From positions 62,001-126,000 of the forward strand of contig NZ_FOAZ01000018.1 of NCBI RefSeq assembly GCF_900109465.1: DNA of 64,000 nucleotides, in the 5' to 3' direction. A program made the position numbers and the translations under genes. Below the pieces are notes generated by a model, which did no database searches, was not told the DNA's origin, and was given only the letters and a program-made list of their open reading frames with translations. Source of the DNA: Streptacidiphilus jiangxiensis. GTDB lineage: Bacteria > Actinomycetota > Actinomycetes > Streptomycetales > Streptomycetaceae. Positions 7,559 to 15,914 of the stretch are shown piece after piece (positions within the stretch are counted from its first letter, which is position 1; each line of letters opens with the position of its first letter).

Positions 7559-8625
7559 GCGCCGACCGGGGCCGTCTGCGGGGCCACCTGCGGGGCGGTC
7601 TGCGGGGTGGTCTGCGGCGTCGGCACGCTCTGCACCACGCCGGCGATGACGTCGTCGGCGGAGATCCGGCGCACCCACAGCTCCGGCTTGAGGGTGATCC
7701 GGTGCGCCAGCGCGGGCAGCGCGACGGCCTTCACGTCCTCCGGGACGACGAAGTCGCGACCGGCCATCACGGCCCGGGCGCGGGCCAGCTGCACCAGCGC
7801 GAGACCGCCGCGCGGCGAGGCGCCGACCTGGATCTGCGCGTGCCGACGGGTCGCGTCGACCAGCGCGACCACGTAGTCGACCAGGTCGGCGTTGACCTCG
7901 ACGCGCTCCAGCGCGTCGCGCATGGCCAGCACCTCGCCAGGGTTGCTGAGGGTGTTCAGCACCGCCTCGGGCGCGCTGCGGTCCAGGCGGCGACGGAGCA
8001 TCGCCGCCTCCTCGGCCACGGGCAGGTAGCCCATCCGCACCCGCAGCAGGAACCGGTCGAGCTGGGCCTCGGGCAGCGCGTAGGTGCCCTCGTACTCGAT
8101 CGGGTTGTCGGTCGCGATGACGACGAACGGCTTCGGCAGCTCGCGGGTCACGCCGTCGACGGAGACCTGGGCCTCGGCCATCGCCTCCAGCAGCGCCGCC
8201 TGGGTCTTCGGGGGCGTGCGGTTGATCTCGTCGGCCAGCAGCAGGTGGGCGAAGACGGGGCCGGGCCGGAAGACCATCTCGCCGGTGCGCTGGTCGTAGA
8301 AGGGCGCGCCGGTCACGTCCGAGGGCAGCAGGTCCGGGGTGAACTGGATCCGGCGGAAGTCCAGGCCCAGCACCGTCGCGAAGGAGCGGGCCAGCAGCGT
8401 CTTGCCGAGACCCGGCAGGTCCTCGATCAGCACGTGGCCGCCGGCCAGCACGCCGAGCATCACCAGCTCCAGCGCGGAGCGCTTGCCGACCACGGCGCGC
8501 TCGATCTCGTCCAGCACCGCGTGGGCGCGCACCCCCGCCTGCTGCGGGGTCAACTGGTCCGTTACGGAGGCGGTCACGGTGCTCCTCGAAGACGGTGAAG
8601 ACGGTGGAGACGTCAGGGCGGTCAC
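7555..8625 (-). CDS. MoxR family AAA+ ATPase
   Basis: A 356-residue AAA+ chaperone-like ATPase. It has Walker A DLPGLGKT (about residue 70), Walker B LLLADEINRTPPKTQAALLE, sensor 1 VIATDNPIEYEGTYALPEAQ and the lid helix motif GASPRG. The C-terminus is a repetitive Pro/Thr/Gln/Ala tail of TPQT / APQ units. The GTG at 8625 overlaps the upstream TGA (GTGA), and the stop overlaps the DUF58 start. MoxR proteins generally work with DUF58/VWA partners, as the gene order here implies. Confidence 0.9.
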   Translation of the reverse strand: MTALTSPPSSPSSRSTVTASVTDQLTPQQAGVRAHAVLDEIERAVVGKRSALELVMLGVLAGGHVLIEDLPGLGKTLLARSFATVLGLDFRRIQFTPDLLPSDVTGAPFYDQRTGEMVFRPGPVFAHLLLADEINRTPPKTQAALLEAMAEAQVSVDGVTRELPKPFVVIATDNPIEYEGTYALPEAQLDRFLLRVRMGYLPVAEEAAMLRRRLDRSAPEAVLNTLSNPGEVLAMRDALERVEVNADLVDYVVALVDATRRHAQIQVGASPRGGLALVQLARARAVMAGRDFVVPEDVKAVALPALAHRITLKPELWVRRISADDVIAGVVQSVPTPQTTPQTAPQVAPQTAPVGA

Positions 8626-9272
8626 AGGGTTTCCAGGCGGGCCACGAGAGCCTCCACCTGCGCGGGCGTCAGGGGCCGCGGGTCGGGCACGTGTCGGTAG
8701 CCGGCCTGCCGCGCCTGGCGGATCGCGGTCGGCGTGCGGGGCAGCATCGGGTCCAGCAGCGGCCACAGCTGCGGTCCGAGGATCGCCGCCGCGCGGTCGG
8801 GCTGCGTGCGCAGCGAGACGCCGTGACGTTCCGCCAGCTTCACCTCGTACAGGCGCAGCACCAACGGGTACAGGTGCAGCGCGTAGCCCTCCGGGGTGCG
8901 GACGGCGTCGCTGACGGCGGCGTCCCAGTAGCGCAGGGTGGGCTCACGCTTCCCGACGAGCCGGCCGTGGCGCCGCGCGCCGTCGTCCATCACGCCCGCC
9001 CCGGCGATCCACCGCGCCACCCAGGCACCGGCGGCGACGAGCAGCACCACCCCGACGGAGAGCCCCGCGACCCCGCCGACGGCCCACAGGGCGGCCAGGC
9101 ACACCAGCCCGAAGCCGGCGAGCGCGAGCAGCGGAAACAGGTTCGGCCCGAGCGGGCCGCCGCGCTGCGGCGCGGGGTGGGACGGGCGGATCCCCGCGTC
9201 GTAGCCGGGGAAGGCGGAGGGGACGGCTCCGCGCATGGTCGGGGACTGCGGATCGGAGGACATGGCCGACAT
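8622..9272 (-). CDS. Hypothetical membrane protein of the MoxR operon
   Basis: A 216-residue protein with a Pro/Gly-rich N-terminus, two adjacent membrane segments (NLFPLLALAGFGLVCLAALW and LSVGVVLLVAAGAWVARWI) and a C-terminal soluble half containing YALHLYPLVLRLYEVKLAERHG. No characterised family was recognised, but this kind of protein recurs beside DUF4129/MoxR/DUF58 genes. The start overlaps the DUF4129 stop (TGATG), and the stop overlaps the MoxR start. Confidence 0.65.
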   Translation of the reverse strand: MSAMSSDPQSPTMRGAVPSAFPGYDAGIRPSHPAPQRGGPLGPNLFPLLALAGFGLVCLAALWAVGGVAGLSVGVVLLVAAGAWVARWIAGAGVMDDGARRHGRLVGKREPTLRYWDAAVSDAVRTPEGYALHLYPLVLRLYEVKLAERHGVSLRTQPDRAAAILGPQLWPLLDPMLPRTPTAIRQARQAGYRHVPDPRPLTPAQVEALVARLETL

Positions 9273-10249
9273 CAGATCTCGATCTCCTCGCGCGGGCCGT
9301 GGACGGCCTCCGTGGCCGCCGCGGCGGCGGCGAGGTGGGCGCCGATGTCCTCCAGCGCCGCACGGGCCTGGTCGCGCTGGTGCTCGCCCATCGGGTGGGT
9401 GGAGTAGCGGGCCTCGCTGAACAGCTCGGTCAGGCTCCGCGCGGCGGGGCCCTGGACGAGCTCCGACTCGACGGCACGCTGCAGCAGTTCGGTCGGGGTG
9501 TCGGCCTTGCGGCGGCTGATGCCGCCCTGCGCGAGGGAGGCCTCCATCGCCGCGTAGCAGGCGATGATCGCCGTCCGCGGGTCCGGGTCGTCGGCGAGCG
9601 CGGCCCGCCCCGCCTGGACCGCGTCGGCCAGCGCCTCCTCGGTGCCGTCACCCGCGTCCGCGCCGATGACGACGCCGTCCTCGCCCTCGCCGGTGCGCCG
9701 ACGGGCCATCAGCCAGCGCGTCACCAGCACCGCCAGCGTGATCAGCGCGGCGATGGCGAGGAGCCACAGGAAGCCGTAGAACAGGGACTTGAAGTCGATC
9801 TTCGGCTGACCCGGCGGGGTCGTCCGGGCCGGCTGCTCCGGCGGGTACGACGTGGGTGCCTGCTGTCCCTGCGTCGCGGCGGAGATGCCCTGCGGCGGCT
9901 GCAGCGGGGGCGGCTGGTGGCTCTGGGTGCCGAGGACGGCGATCCCGACGAAGGTGGCCACGGCCATCAGTACGAAGCCCGGCACGATCAGCGAGGAGAT
10001 GCGCGCCTGGGCGGGCGTCTCCTCGGCCAGCGCGTCCTGGCTGCGCCGCGCGCGGAGGGTCAGCGGGATCGCCAGCACGAGGATGCCGAAGGCCAGCAGC
10101 CCCCACTTGCCCTTCTCCGGCCCGTCACCCGCGAGCGCCGTCCCCTTCGCGGCGTTCATCGCGACGGCGGCCAGGCCCAGCAGAACGGCCGCGCCGAGCG
10201 CGGCGCCGACACGCACGCCTATGCGCGAACTGTCCTTGCCACGTGCCAC
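9272..10249 (-). CDS. DUF4129 domain protein
   Basis: A 325-residue protein with three or four membrane segments, a long periplasmic Pro/Gln-rich stretch ([10 protein letters not shown]...) and a cytoplasmic C-terminal DUF4129 domain. The domain is marked by [31 protein letters not shown] and [15 protein letters not shown]. It is the first gene of the five-gene operon. The GTG at 10249 was chosen because GGGGGAAG lies 5 nt upstream; a GTG 12 codons earlier (10285) has no such site. DUF4129 often accompanies transglutaminase, MoxR or DUF58 genes; the role is unknown. Confidence 0.8.
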   Translation of the reverse strand: MARGKDSSRIGVRVGAALGAAVLLGLAAVAMNAAKGTALAGDGPEKGKWGLLAFGILVLAIPLTLRARRSQDALAEETPAQARISSLIVPGFVLMAVATFVGIAVLGTQSHQPPPLQPPQGISAATQGQQAPTSYPPEQPARTTPPGQPKIDFKSLFYGFLWLLAIAALITLAVLVTRWLMARRRTGEGEDGVVIGADAGDGTEEALADAVQAGRAALADDPDPRTAIIACYAAMEASLAQGGISRRKADTPTELLQRAVESELVQGPAARSLTELFSEARYSTHPMGEHQRDQARAALEDIGAHLAAAAAATEAVHGPREEIEI

Positions 10250-10374
10250 CGGTCTTCCCCCACCGTGCGAGTTTCGTGGTGCCACCCTGCCACACCGCTT
10301 GTCACCACGTCAGGTGGGTGCCCAGCTTGTCTCAGTTCGTGCACGGCAGCCAGTCGCGCCCCTGGATGGTGCGA

Positions 10375-10566
10375 CTACTGCCAGCGCGGATCGGTGTCCC
10401 AGTCCTCGTTGCGTTCCGCCACGCGTTCCAGCGCGTGGGACGCGGCCTCCGCCGTCGGGTACGGGCCGAGGCGGTTGCGGGCCGGGCATTCCGGGCCCTC
10501 CTCGACCTTGGCGTGCTTGAGGCACCAGAACCACTCGCCCGGCTTGCCGGTCGCCTGCTTCGCCAT
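10375..10566 (-). CDS. Small conserved protein divergent from map
   Basis: A 63-residue soluble protein with a compact core ([20 protein letters not shown], then [17 protein letters not shown]) and an acidic/Trp end DWDTDPRW. The two Cys residues could bind metal, but this is not a known motif. Its AASHALERV segment loosely resembles SPOR-type repeats. A GGGAG ribosome site precedes two consecutive ATGs; the second (10566) is taken as the start. It is divergent from methionine aminopeptidase with about 63 bp between. Function unknown. Confidence 0.65.
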   Translation of the reverse strand: MAKQATGKPGEWFWCLKHAKVEEGPECPARNRLGPYPTAEAASHALERVAERNEDWDTDPRWQ

Positions 10567-10629
10567 CATCCGCTCCCTCGTCCTCGACGTCCCGCACCGA
10601 GGGTGTACCCGCTGATTAGGATGACCACC

Positions 10630-11478
10630 ATGGCACCCCTCGTCCCTGGAACGCTCTCTCCCACCCGCCCCGTGCCCGCGCACATCCCGCGCCCGGAGTA
10701 CGTGGGCCGCAAGGCCCCCCGGCCCTACGACGGGCCGGAGGTGCAGACCGCCGAGACCATCGAGAAGATGCGGATCGCCGGTCGTATCGCCGCACAGGCG
10801 ATGGACGCGGCGGCTGCCGTGATCGCGCCGGGGGTGACCACGGACGAGCTCGACCGGATCGCGCACGCGTACATGTGCGACCACGAGGCCTACCCGTCCG
10901 ACCTCGGCTACCGGGGCTTCCCGAAGTCGATCTGCACCTCCGTCAACGAGGTGATCTGCCACGGCATCCCGGACTCGACCGTGCTGCAGGACGGCGACAT
11001 CGTCAACCTCGACGTGACGGCGTTCATCCACGGCGTCCACGGCGACCTCAACGCCACCTTCCTCGTGGGCGACGTGGACGAGGAGTCCAAGCTGCTCGTC
11101 GAGCGCACCCGGGAGGCGACCCGCCGTGGCATCGCGGCGGTCAAGCCGGGGCGGCAGGTCAACGTGATCGGGCGGGTGATCGAGTCCTACGCCAAGCGCT
11201 TCGGCTACGGCGTCGTCCGCGACTTCACCGGACACGGGATCAACACGTCGTTCCACTCCGGCCTGATCATCCCGCACTACGACAGCGAGTTCGCCACCAC
11301 GGTGATGCAGCCCGGCATGACCTTCACCATCGAGCCGATGCTGACCCTGGGCGACTACCGCCACGACATCTGGGCCGACGGCTGGACGGTGGTGACCAAG
11401 GACCGCAAGCGCACCGCTCAGTTCGAGCACACGCTCGTGGTCACCGAGGACGGCTCGGAGATCCTCACCCTCCCGTAG
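10630..11478 (+). CDS. map: Methionine aminopeptidase, type I
   Basis: A 282-residue cytosolic enzyme that removes the N-terminal Met from nascent proteins. All metal and catalytic residues are visible: the His of VICHGIP; two Asp ligands in [20 protein letters not shown]; the His of FTGHGIN; the Glu of FTIEPM; and the Glu of AQFEHTL. An N-terminal extension of about 40 residues rich in Pro precedes the pita-bread fold, as in other actinobacterial isoforms. The ATG at 10630 has AGGA 8 nt upstream; an ATG at 10621 is possible but would have no room for a ribosome site. Confidence 0.95.
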   Translation: MAPLVPGTLSPTRPVPAHIPRPEYVGRKAPRPYDGPEVQTAETIEKMRIAGRIAAQAMDAAAAVIAPGVTTDELDRIAHAYMCDHEAYPSDLGYRGFPKSICTSVNEVICHGIPDSTVLQDGDIVNLDVTAFIHGVHGDLNATFLVGDVDEESKLLVERTREATRRGIAAVKPGRQVNVIGRVIESYAKRFGYGVVRDFTGHGINTSFHSGLIIPHYDSEFATTVMQPGMTFTIEPMLTLGDYRHDIWADGWTVVTKDRKRTAQFEHTLVVTEDGSEILTLP

Positions 11479-11487
11479 CGGGAGCGA

Positions 11488-12204
11488 CTAGCGAATCAGC
11501 CACTGCTCGCCGAGCGCCGGGGCCCCGACCTCGGCGCAGGCGTCGGTGAGCACGTCCAGCAGGCGCAGCGGATCCGGCAGCGGATGGTCGGGGCCGCGGA
11601 CCCAGGTGACCTCGCTGCCGTCGGCCAGACGGCTGGGCGGCAGCAGCACGTAGCTGCCGCGGGTGTGCCAGCGCAGGCCGGGGTGTTCGTCCGCGGCCTC
11701 GTCGGGGTGGGAGTCGAGCTCGGAGGTCCACCACTCGTCCTCGTCCAGGGGCGAGCGGGTCGTGGTGAAGAAGAACCAGCGGTCCTCGCCGAGCGCGGCG
11801 ACCGGTCCGGCGGCGACGCCGGCCTCGGCGAGGCGCTCCAGTGCGAGACGACCGGCCTCCGTCGGGACGTCGAGGACGTCGTGGACGCGGCCGGTCGGGG
11901 TGATCGCGTTGGCGTCCGGGTCGCGGACGAGCCAACGGGTGATCTGGTCGAAGTCGGTGGTGGCCTGGGACTGCCAGGCGAAGGAGAGCGGGTGCTGTGC
12001 GGGGGCCGGACAGCCGACCCGGTCACAGGAGCAGGTGAAGTCGACCGCATGCGCGGCCGGGGCCACCGGGAAGCCCGCGCGGGCGGCGTCCAGCAGCACG
12101 CGCAGGCGTCTGGCGCGCTCGGCGGCGGCGTCCGCCTCGTCGGGGCGACCGCCCAGCCGGAGCCACCTACGCCACCAGGCGTCGACCTTGCCCGCGGATT
12201 CCAC
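11488..12204 (-). CDS. Prim-Pol domain (bifunctional primase/polymerase N-terminal-like) protein
   Basis: A 238-residue protein resembling the N-terminal Prim-Pol domain of replication primases: a Cys/His segment FTCSCDRVGCPAPAQHPLS, then ITRWLVRDPDANAITPTGR and DVLDVPTEAG, and later RWFFFTTTRSP and HTRGSYVLLPPS. The usual acidic DxD of active Prim-Pols is not obvious (the equivalent strand reads DVLDVP), so it may be regulatory. The GTG at 12204 has AAGGGG upstream; a GTG five codons earlier is an alternative. It converges on map with a 9-bp gap. Confidence 0.7.
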   Translation of the reverse strand: MESAGKVDAWWRRWLRLGGRPDEADAAAERARRLRVLLDAARAGFPVAPAAHAVDFTCSCDRVGCPAPAQHPLSFAWQSQATTDFDQITRWLVRDPDANAITPTGRVHDVLDVPTEAGRLALERLAEAGVAAGPVAALGEDRWFFFTTTRSPLDEDEWWTSELDSHPDEAADEHPGLRWHTRGSYVLLPPSRLADGSEVTWVRGPDHPLPDPLRLLDVLTDACAEVGAPALGEQWLIR

Positions 12205-12346
12205 TGGTGCCCCTTTCACGCCCCGCGCCCGGGGCCACCGGGACGCGTACAGAGCAGGATACGGCCGCGGGGACGGTGCTGTGTGCCAGGGGTGACTTCT
12301 GTGGCGATCCCATGAGGATCAGGTGACGACGAAGGGCTGACGACGA

Positions 12347-12378
12347 AGGGCCCGGTGCGCTCGCGCGCAACGGGCCCT
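12347..12378 (-). terminator. Strong hairpin after the lipoprotein gene
   Basis: Inverted repeat AGGGCCCG / CGGGCCCT with a second nested stem (TGCGC / GCGCA), 17 bp past the lipoprotein stop on the minus strand. It is a good candidate terminator without a U-tract. Confidence 0.55.
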
Positions 12379-12394
12379 CGCGGCCGGGGCCGGG

Positions 12395-12970
12395 TCAGCT
12401 GGTGACCATCTGCGTCAGCTGGCCCGCGCTGGGGATCTGGTCGGTGACGGGGGCGCCGTTGGCCGCACCGGCGCTCTTGATGCTGTTCGTCACATTGGTG
12501 AGCTGGTTGAAGTCCGCGTCCGTCGCGCTGCCGTTCTTGATCTTGCTCGGCAGGTTCTTCAGGCTGTCCACGGCGCTGGAGAGCGCCGTCGTCGCCTTCG
12601 ACAGCGTCGGGTCGCCCTTGGCGTCGGTGAGCGCGGCCTTGGCGCGGTTGTAGGTGAAGCCCGCCGCCAGCGCGCCCTTGATCAGGGCGGTGGTGCGGCC
12701 CTTCGCGCCGCTCTTGAAGGTACCGGCCTTGAAGGGCTTGTAGATCCACTGGTAGGTCGCGCCCGCGGCCAGACCGGCGTTGAGGACGAACTTGGTCTTG
12801 GCCAGCTTGACCCGGTCCGCGCTGCTGGTCGCGCTCGCCGTGGCCGCGACGCCGGCACCGCTGACGTTGTTGCTCGTCTTGTTGGACGAGCAGGCGGGCA
12901 GGACCAGCAGGGTGCCGGCCATCGCGACGGCCACGGCCGAGGTGCGGACGCGGGCAGTGGAAACGGACAC
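12395..12970 (-). CDS. Putative lipoprotein, function unknown
   Basis: A 191-residue exported protein. A basic N-terminus, a hydrophobic core (VAVAMAGTLLVLPAC) and a lipobox LPAC predict lipidation at Cys about residue 27. The mature part is Ala/Ser/Lys-rich, with GLAAGATYQWIYKPFKAGTF and a helical C-terminal half (KATTALSSAVDSLKNLP). No family recognised. The GTG at 12970 has a GGAGG site 5 nt upstream. It has its own hairpin downstream and stands alone as a transcription unit. Confidence 0.7.
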   Translation of the reverse strand: MSVSTARVRTSAVAVAMAGTLLVLPACSSNKTSNNVSGAGVAATASATSSADRVKLAKTKFVLNAGLAAGATYQWIYKPFKAGTFKSGAKGRTTALIKGALAAGFTYNRAKAALTDAKGDPTLSKATTALSSAVDSLKNLPSKIKNGSATDADFNQLTNVTNSIKSAGAANGAPVTDQIPSAGQLTQMVTS

Positions 12971-13058
12971 GGAGGCCTCCGATGGTTCGGGCACGTCTTC
13001 AACAACTCAAGGCCCACGCTCACACGCCCGCACTCCGGCGGCGACCACGTACGCGCCG

Positions 13059-13080
13059 AACGGGTGAGCTTCCACCCGTT
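13059..13080 (-). terminator. Hairpin after the two-component operon
   Basis: A perfect 8-bp stem (AACGGGTG / CACCCGTT) with a 6-nt loop, about 58 bp beyond the response-regulator stop on the minus strand and just past a 15-bp tandem repeat. Likely the end of the ABC/two-component operon. Confidence 0.5.
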
Positions 13081-13091
13081 GGGGCGTAGAG

Positions 13092-13136
13092 CTTGGAATC
13101 AGACGCCCTGGAATCACACGCCCTGCAATCGGATGC
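13092..13136. repeat. 15-bp tandem repeat, three units
   Basis: Three head-to-tail 15-bp units at 13092-13106, 13107-13121 and 13122-13136 with the shared core TGSAATCRSAYGC. Units differ at three to six positions. The array ends 1 bp before the complement of the response-regulator stop codon, so it lies in the 3' untranslated region of that operon. Confidence 0.75.
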
Positions 13137-13137
13137 C

Positions 13138-13782
13138 TCAGGCCCCGAGGTGGCGCAGCACCGCCAGCACCCGACGGTGGTCGGCCGCGGAGACGGGCAG
13201 GTCCAGCTTGAGGAAGATGTTGGCGACGTGCTTCTCCACCGCCCGCTCGGTGACCACGAGCTCCCGGGCGATTGCCGAGTTGGAGCGGCCCTGCGCCATC
13301 AGCCCGAGCACCTCACGCTCGCGCGGGCTGAGCCCGTCGATCGTGCCGCGGACGGGGCTGGCGCCGACGAGCTGCGTGACGACCTCCGGGTCCAGCGCGG
13401 TGCCGCCCGCCGCGACCCGCTCCAGGGCGTCGACGAAGTCCCGCGTGTCCAGGACCCGCTCCTTGAGCAGGTAGCCGACGCCCGCCGAGCCGCCCGCCAG
13501 CAGCCGGGAGGCGTACTGGGTCTCCACGTACTGCGAGAAGATCAGCACCGGCAGTCCGGGCCGCCTGGCGCGCAGCTCGATCACCGCGCGCAGGCCCTCG
13601 TCGGTGTGCGAGGGCGGCATCCGCACGTCGCTGACCACGGCGTCCGGCTCGTGCTCGGCGGCCGCCGCGAGCAGCTGCACGCCGTCGGCGACCGCCGCGA
13701 CCACCTCGTGGCCCTCGTCCTCCAGCAACTGCACCAGACCGACCCGCAGGATCGCGGTGTCCTCGGCGACAACGACGCGCAT
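13138..13782 (-). CDS. NarL/LuxR-type response regulator
   Basis: A 214-residue two-component response regulator. The receiver domain has the acidic pocket VVVAED, phospho-acceptor Asp in VVSDVRMPP (about residue 53), the Ser/Thr-equivalent IFSQY and Lys in LLKERV. The C-terminal LuxR-type helix-turn-helix reads GLSPREREVLGLMAQGRSN then VEKHVANIFLKL. It lies 8 bp downstream of the sensor kinase in one operon and most likely controls this operon's ABC exporter or envelope genes. Confidence 0.92.
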   Translation of the reverse strand: MRVVVAEDTAILRVGLVQLLEDEGHEVVAAVADGVQLLAAAAEHEPDAVVSDVRMPPSHTDEGLRAVIELRARRPGLPVLIFSQYVETQYASRLLAGGSAGVGYLLKERVLDTRDFVDALERVAAGGTALDPEVVTQLVGASPVRGTIDGLSPREREVLGLMAQGRSNSAIARELVVTERAVEKHVANIFLKLDLPVSAADHRRVLAVLRHLGA

Positions 13783-13790
13783 GGGTGTGC

Positions 13791-15086
13791 TCAACGCCTT
13801 TCCAGCTCGACAGTGACGGTGGTGGGCCCGCCGGGCGGGCTGTCGACGGTCAGCAGACCGTCCGCGACCCGGACCCGCTCGGCGAGCCCGCGCAGGCCGG
13901 AGCCGGCCCCGGCCAGGGTCGCGCCGCCGCGGCCGTCGTCGGTGACCAGCAGGCGCAGCCTGCCGTCCGACTCCAGCACCGCGATGGCGGCCTGCTGCGC
14001 GTCGGCGTGCTTGGCCGCGTTGGCCAGCAGCTCGGCGGCGGCGAAGTAGAGCATCGTCTCCACGGCCGCCTGCGGCCGCTCCCCGACGGCGACGCGGACG
14101 GTCGTCGGCAGCGGCGCCCGGGCGGCCAGCGTCGTGAGCGCGGCCTCCAGGCCCGAGTCGAGCGCGGGCGGGTGGATGCCGCGCACCAGCTCGCGCAGCT
14201 CCTGCACGATCTCGCGGGTCTCCGCCCGGGCCTCGGCGATCAGCTCGACCGCCTTCTCCGCGTCGCCCTTGAGCAGCCGCGACTCGGCCCGGCCCAGCCG
14301 CATGCCGAGGGCGATGATCCGCGCCTGCGCGCCGTCGTGCAGGTCCCGCTCGATCCGGCGCAGCGTGGCCGCCGCCTCGGTGATCGCCAGCTCGCGGGTC
14401 TCCTCCAGCAGCACCAGGCGCCGCTGCGAGGCGGAGGGACCGAGCAGGCGGACCATCAGCCACCGGTCCAGCAGCAGGGGCAGCCGCTGCACCCACGGCC
14501 ACACCAGCAGGGCCAGCACGCCGAAGGCCACCAGGATCAGCGAGCGGGCCCAGGTGTCGAACCGGAACCCGGCGATCCCCAACCCGGGATCACCCCCGCC
14601 CTTGTGGGTGGCGGTGTCCGCCTGCAGCCGCCACATCAGCGGGTAGAGCAGGAAGAGCAGGCTGTAGAGCCACCAGCCGAAGCCGAGCAGGAACTGCACC
14701 AGCCCGAGCGGGAAGCGGATCGCCAGATAGCCGACGGCCCGCCAGGAGGAGACGTCCACGAGGTTGCGCGCCAGCCATCCGCCGGCGCCGTGCCCGCGCG
14801 GCGGACGCGGCGGCACCTCGACCTCCAGACCCAGCAGCGACCGGGCCATCCCCCGGTAGGCGGCGGCCAAGGCCCGATCGACGGCCAGCAGCAGCGGCAG
14901 CAGCGGCAGCAGGATCACCCCGGCGGAAAGGATTCCCAGCAGACAGGTGGCCAGCACGGCGGCCAGCCCGAGCAGCGCGAACGGCGCGCTGAGCAGCGAG
15001 TACACCAGCTCGCGCCAGGTACGGGCGGACAGCGGCTCCCGCAGCGCGCGCTTGATCGTCCGGGCCATCCGCACAGTCTTGCTCAT
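13791..15086 (-). CDS. Sensor histidine kinase with membrane sensor domain
   Basis: A 431-residue kinase. The N-terminal half has about five membrane segments of the actinobacterial 'putative sensor' type (APFALLGLAAVLATCLLGIL; LLPLLPLLLAVDRAL). The dimerisation/phospho-acceptor motif is RRIERDLHDGAQARI (His about residue 245, HisKA_3 class). The ATPase has LLANAAKHA (N box), VTDDGRGG (G1) and GSGLRGLAERV (G2). It phosphorylates the regulator encoded 8 bp downstream. The gene starts 7 bp after the ABC permease. Confidence 0.92.
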   Translation of the reverse strand: MSKTVRMARTIKRALREPLSARTWRELVYSLLSAPFALLGLAAVLATCLLGILSAGVILLPLLPLLLAVDRALAAAYRGMARSLLGLEVEVPPRPPRGHGAGGWLARNLVDVSSWRAVGYLAIRFPLGLVQFLLGFGWWLYSLLFLLYPLMWRLQADTATHKGGGDPGLGIAGFRFDTWARSLILVAFGVLALLVWPWVQRLPLLLDRWLMVRLLGPSASQRRLVLLEETRELAITEAAATLRRIERDLHDGAQARIIALGMRLGRAESRLLKGDAEKAVELIAEARAETREIVQELRELVRGIHPPALDSGLEAALTTLAARAPLPTTVRVAVGERPQAAVETMLYFAAAELLANAAKHADAQQAAIAVLESDGRLRLLVTDDGRGGATLAGAGSGLRGLAERVRVADGLLTVDSPPGGPTTVTVELERR

Positions 15087-15093
15087 CTGGTGA

Positions 15094-15891
15094 TCACACG
15101 TTGCGCTTTGTCAGGGAGACGTGCGCGGCGGCGTAGGCGACGGCGGTCCAGGCGGCCAGGATCAGCAGCCCCTGGAGCGGGGAGTAGACCGAGGACGCGT
15201 CGTGCCCGCTGCCCAGCATCACGTCTCCCGCCGACGGCAGGGCCTGGGCGATGTGGCTGCCGGCGGAGCCGGGCAGGAACGCGAGGGCCGCGGGCAGCAC
15301 GAACTGGATCGCCAGGACCGTCGCGACCGCCGCGGCCGTGTGCCGGACCAGCGCGCCGAGGCTGAGCGCGAGCACGCCCGTCAGCGCGAGGTAGAGCCCG
15401 AACCCGAGCACGGCCCGAAGCGTCGTCGGCGAGCCCAGGGCGAGCGTGGCGTGCGCGCTCACCAGCGCCGAGCCGAGCAGCAGCGACGGGACGGCGATCA
15501 GCACCCCCAGCGCGAACAGCACGGCCGCGAAAACCGCCGCCTTGGCGGCGAGCACCGGTGTGCGACGCGGCGACGCGAGGACCGTGGACCGGATCATCCC
15601 GGTCGAGAACTCCGAGGCGAACAGCAGCGCTCCCAGCACACACGCGGCGATCTGCGCCCACTCGGCGCCCGGCTGCAGCACCAACCCGAGGGTGTCGCCC
15701 CGGAACCGCGCGCGGGTGGCCGGGTCCATCGTGTTCCAGCTCCCGGACATCAGCGCGGGCACGAGCGCGTTGAACCCCACGCCGAGCACGGTGAGCACAC
15801 CGAGGCACCACCAGGTGGAGCGCAGCGAGGTGAACTTGGTCCGCTCGCCGACCAGGAGGTCGGGGAAGCGGGGAGCGGTCGTCATCGACAT
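15094..15891 (-). CDS. ABC-2 type transporter permease
   Basis: A 265-residue membrane protein with six hydrophobic segments and the ABC-2 pattern: a cytoplasmic start ERTKFTSLRSTWWCLG, an extracellular loop, then SEFSTGMIRSTVLASPRR, the conserved region of actinobacterial ABC-2 permeases. It lies 23 bp downstream of its ATPase and 7 bp before the sensor kinase. A MetSerMet start (15891) or the second Met (15885) are both possible; GAGAGGA lies 11 nt before the first. Such ABC/kinase operons often handle antimicrobial peptides or lipids. Confidence 0.85.
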   Translation of the reverse strand: MSMTTAPRFPDLLVGERTKFTSLRSTWWCLGVLTVLGVGFNALVPALMSGSWNTMDPATRARFRGDTLGLVLQPGAEWAQIAACVLGALLFASEFSTGMIRSTVLASPRRTPVLAAKAAVFAAVLFALGVLIAVPSLLLGSALVSAHATLALGSPTTLRAVLGFGLYLALTGVLALSLGALVRHTAAAVATVLAIQFVLPAALAFLPGSAGSHIAQALPSAGDVMLGSGHDASSVYSPLQGLLILAAWTAVAYAAAHVSLTKRNV

Positions 15892-15914
15892 GTCGGTCTG
15901 TCCTCTCTACGCGC

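Noticed and set aside
10508-10522. A third copy of the MarR palindrome core (CGTGCTTGAGGCAC)
   Set aside because: It lies inside the coding sequence of the small gene at 10375-10566 and encodes conserved residues; coincidence is likely.
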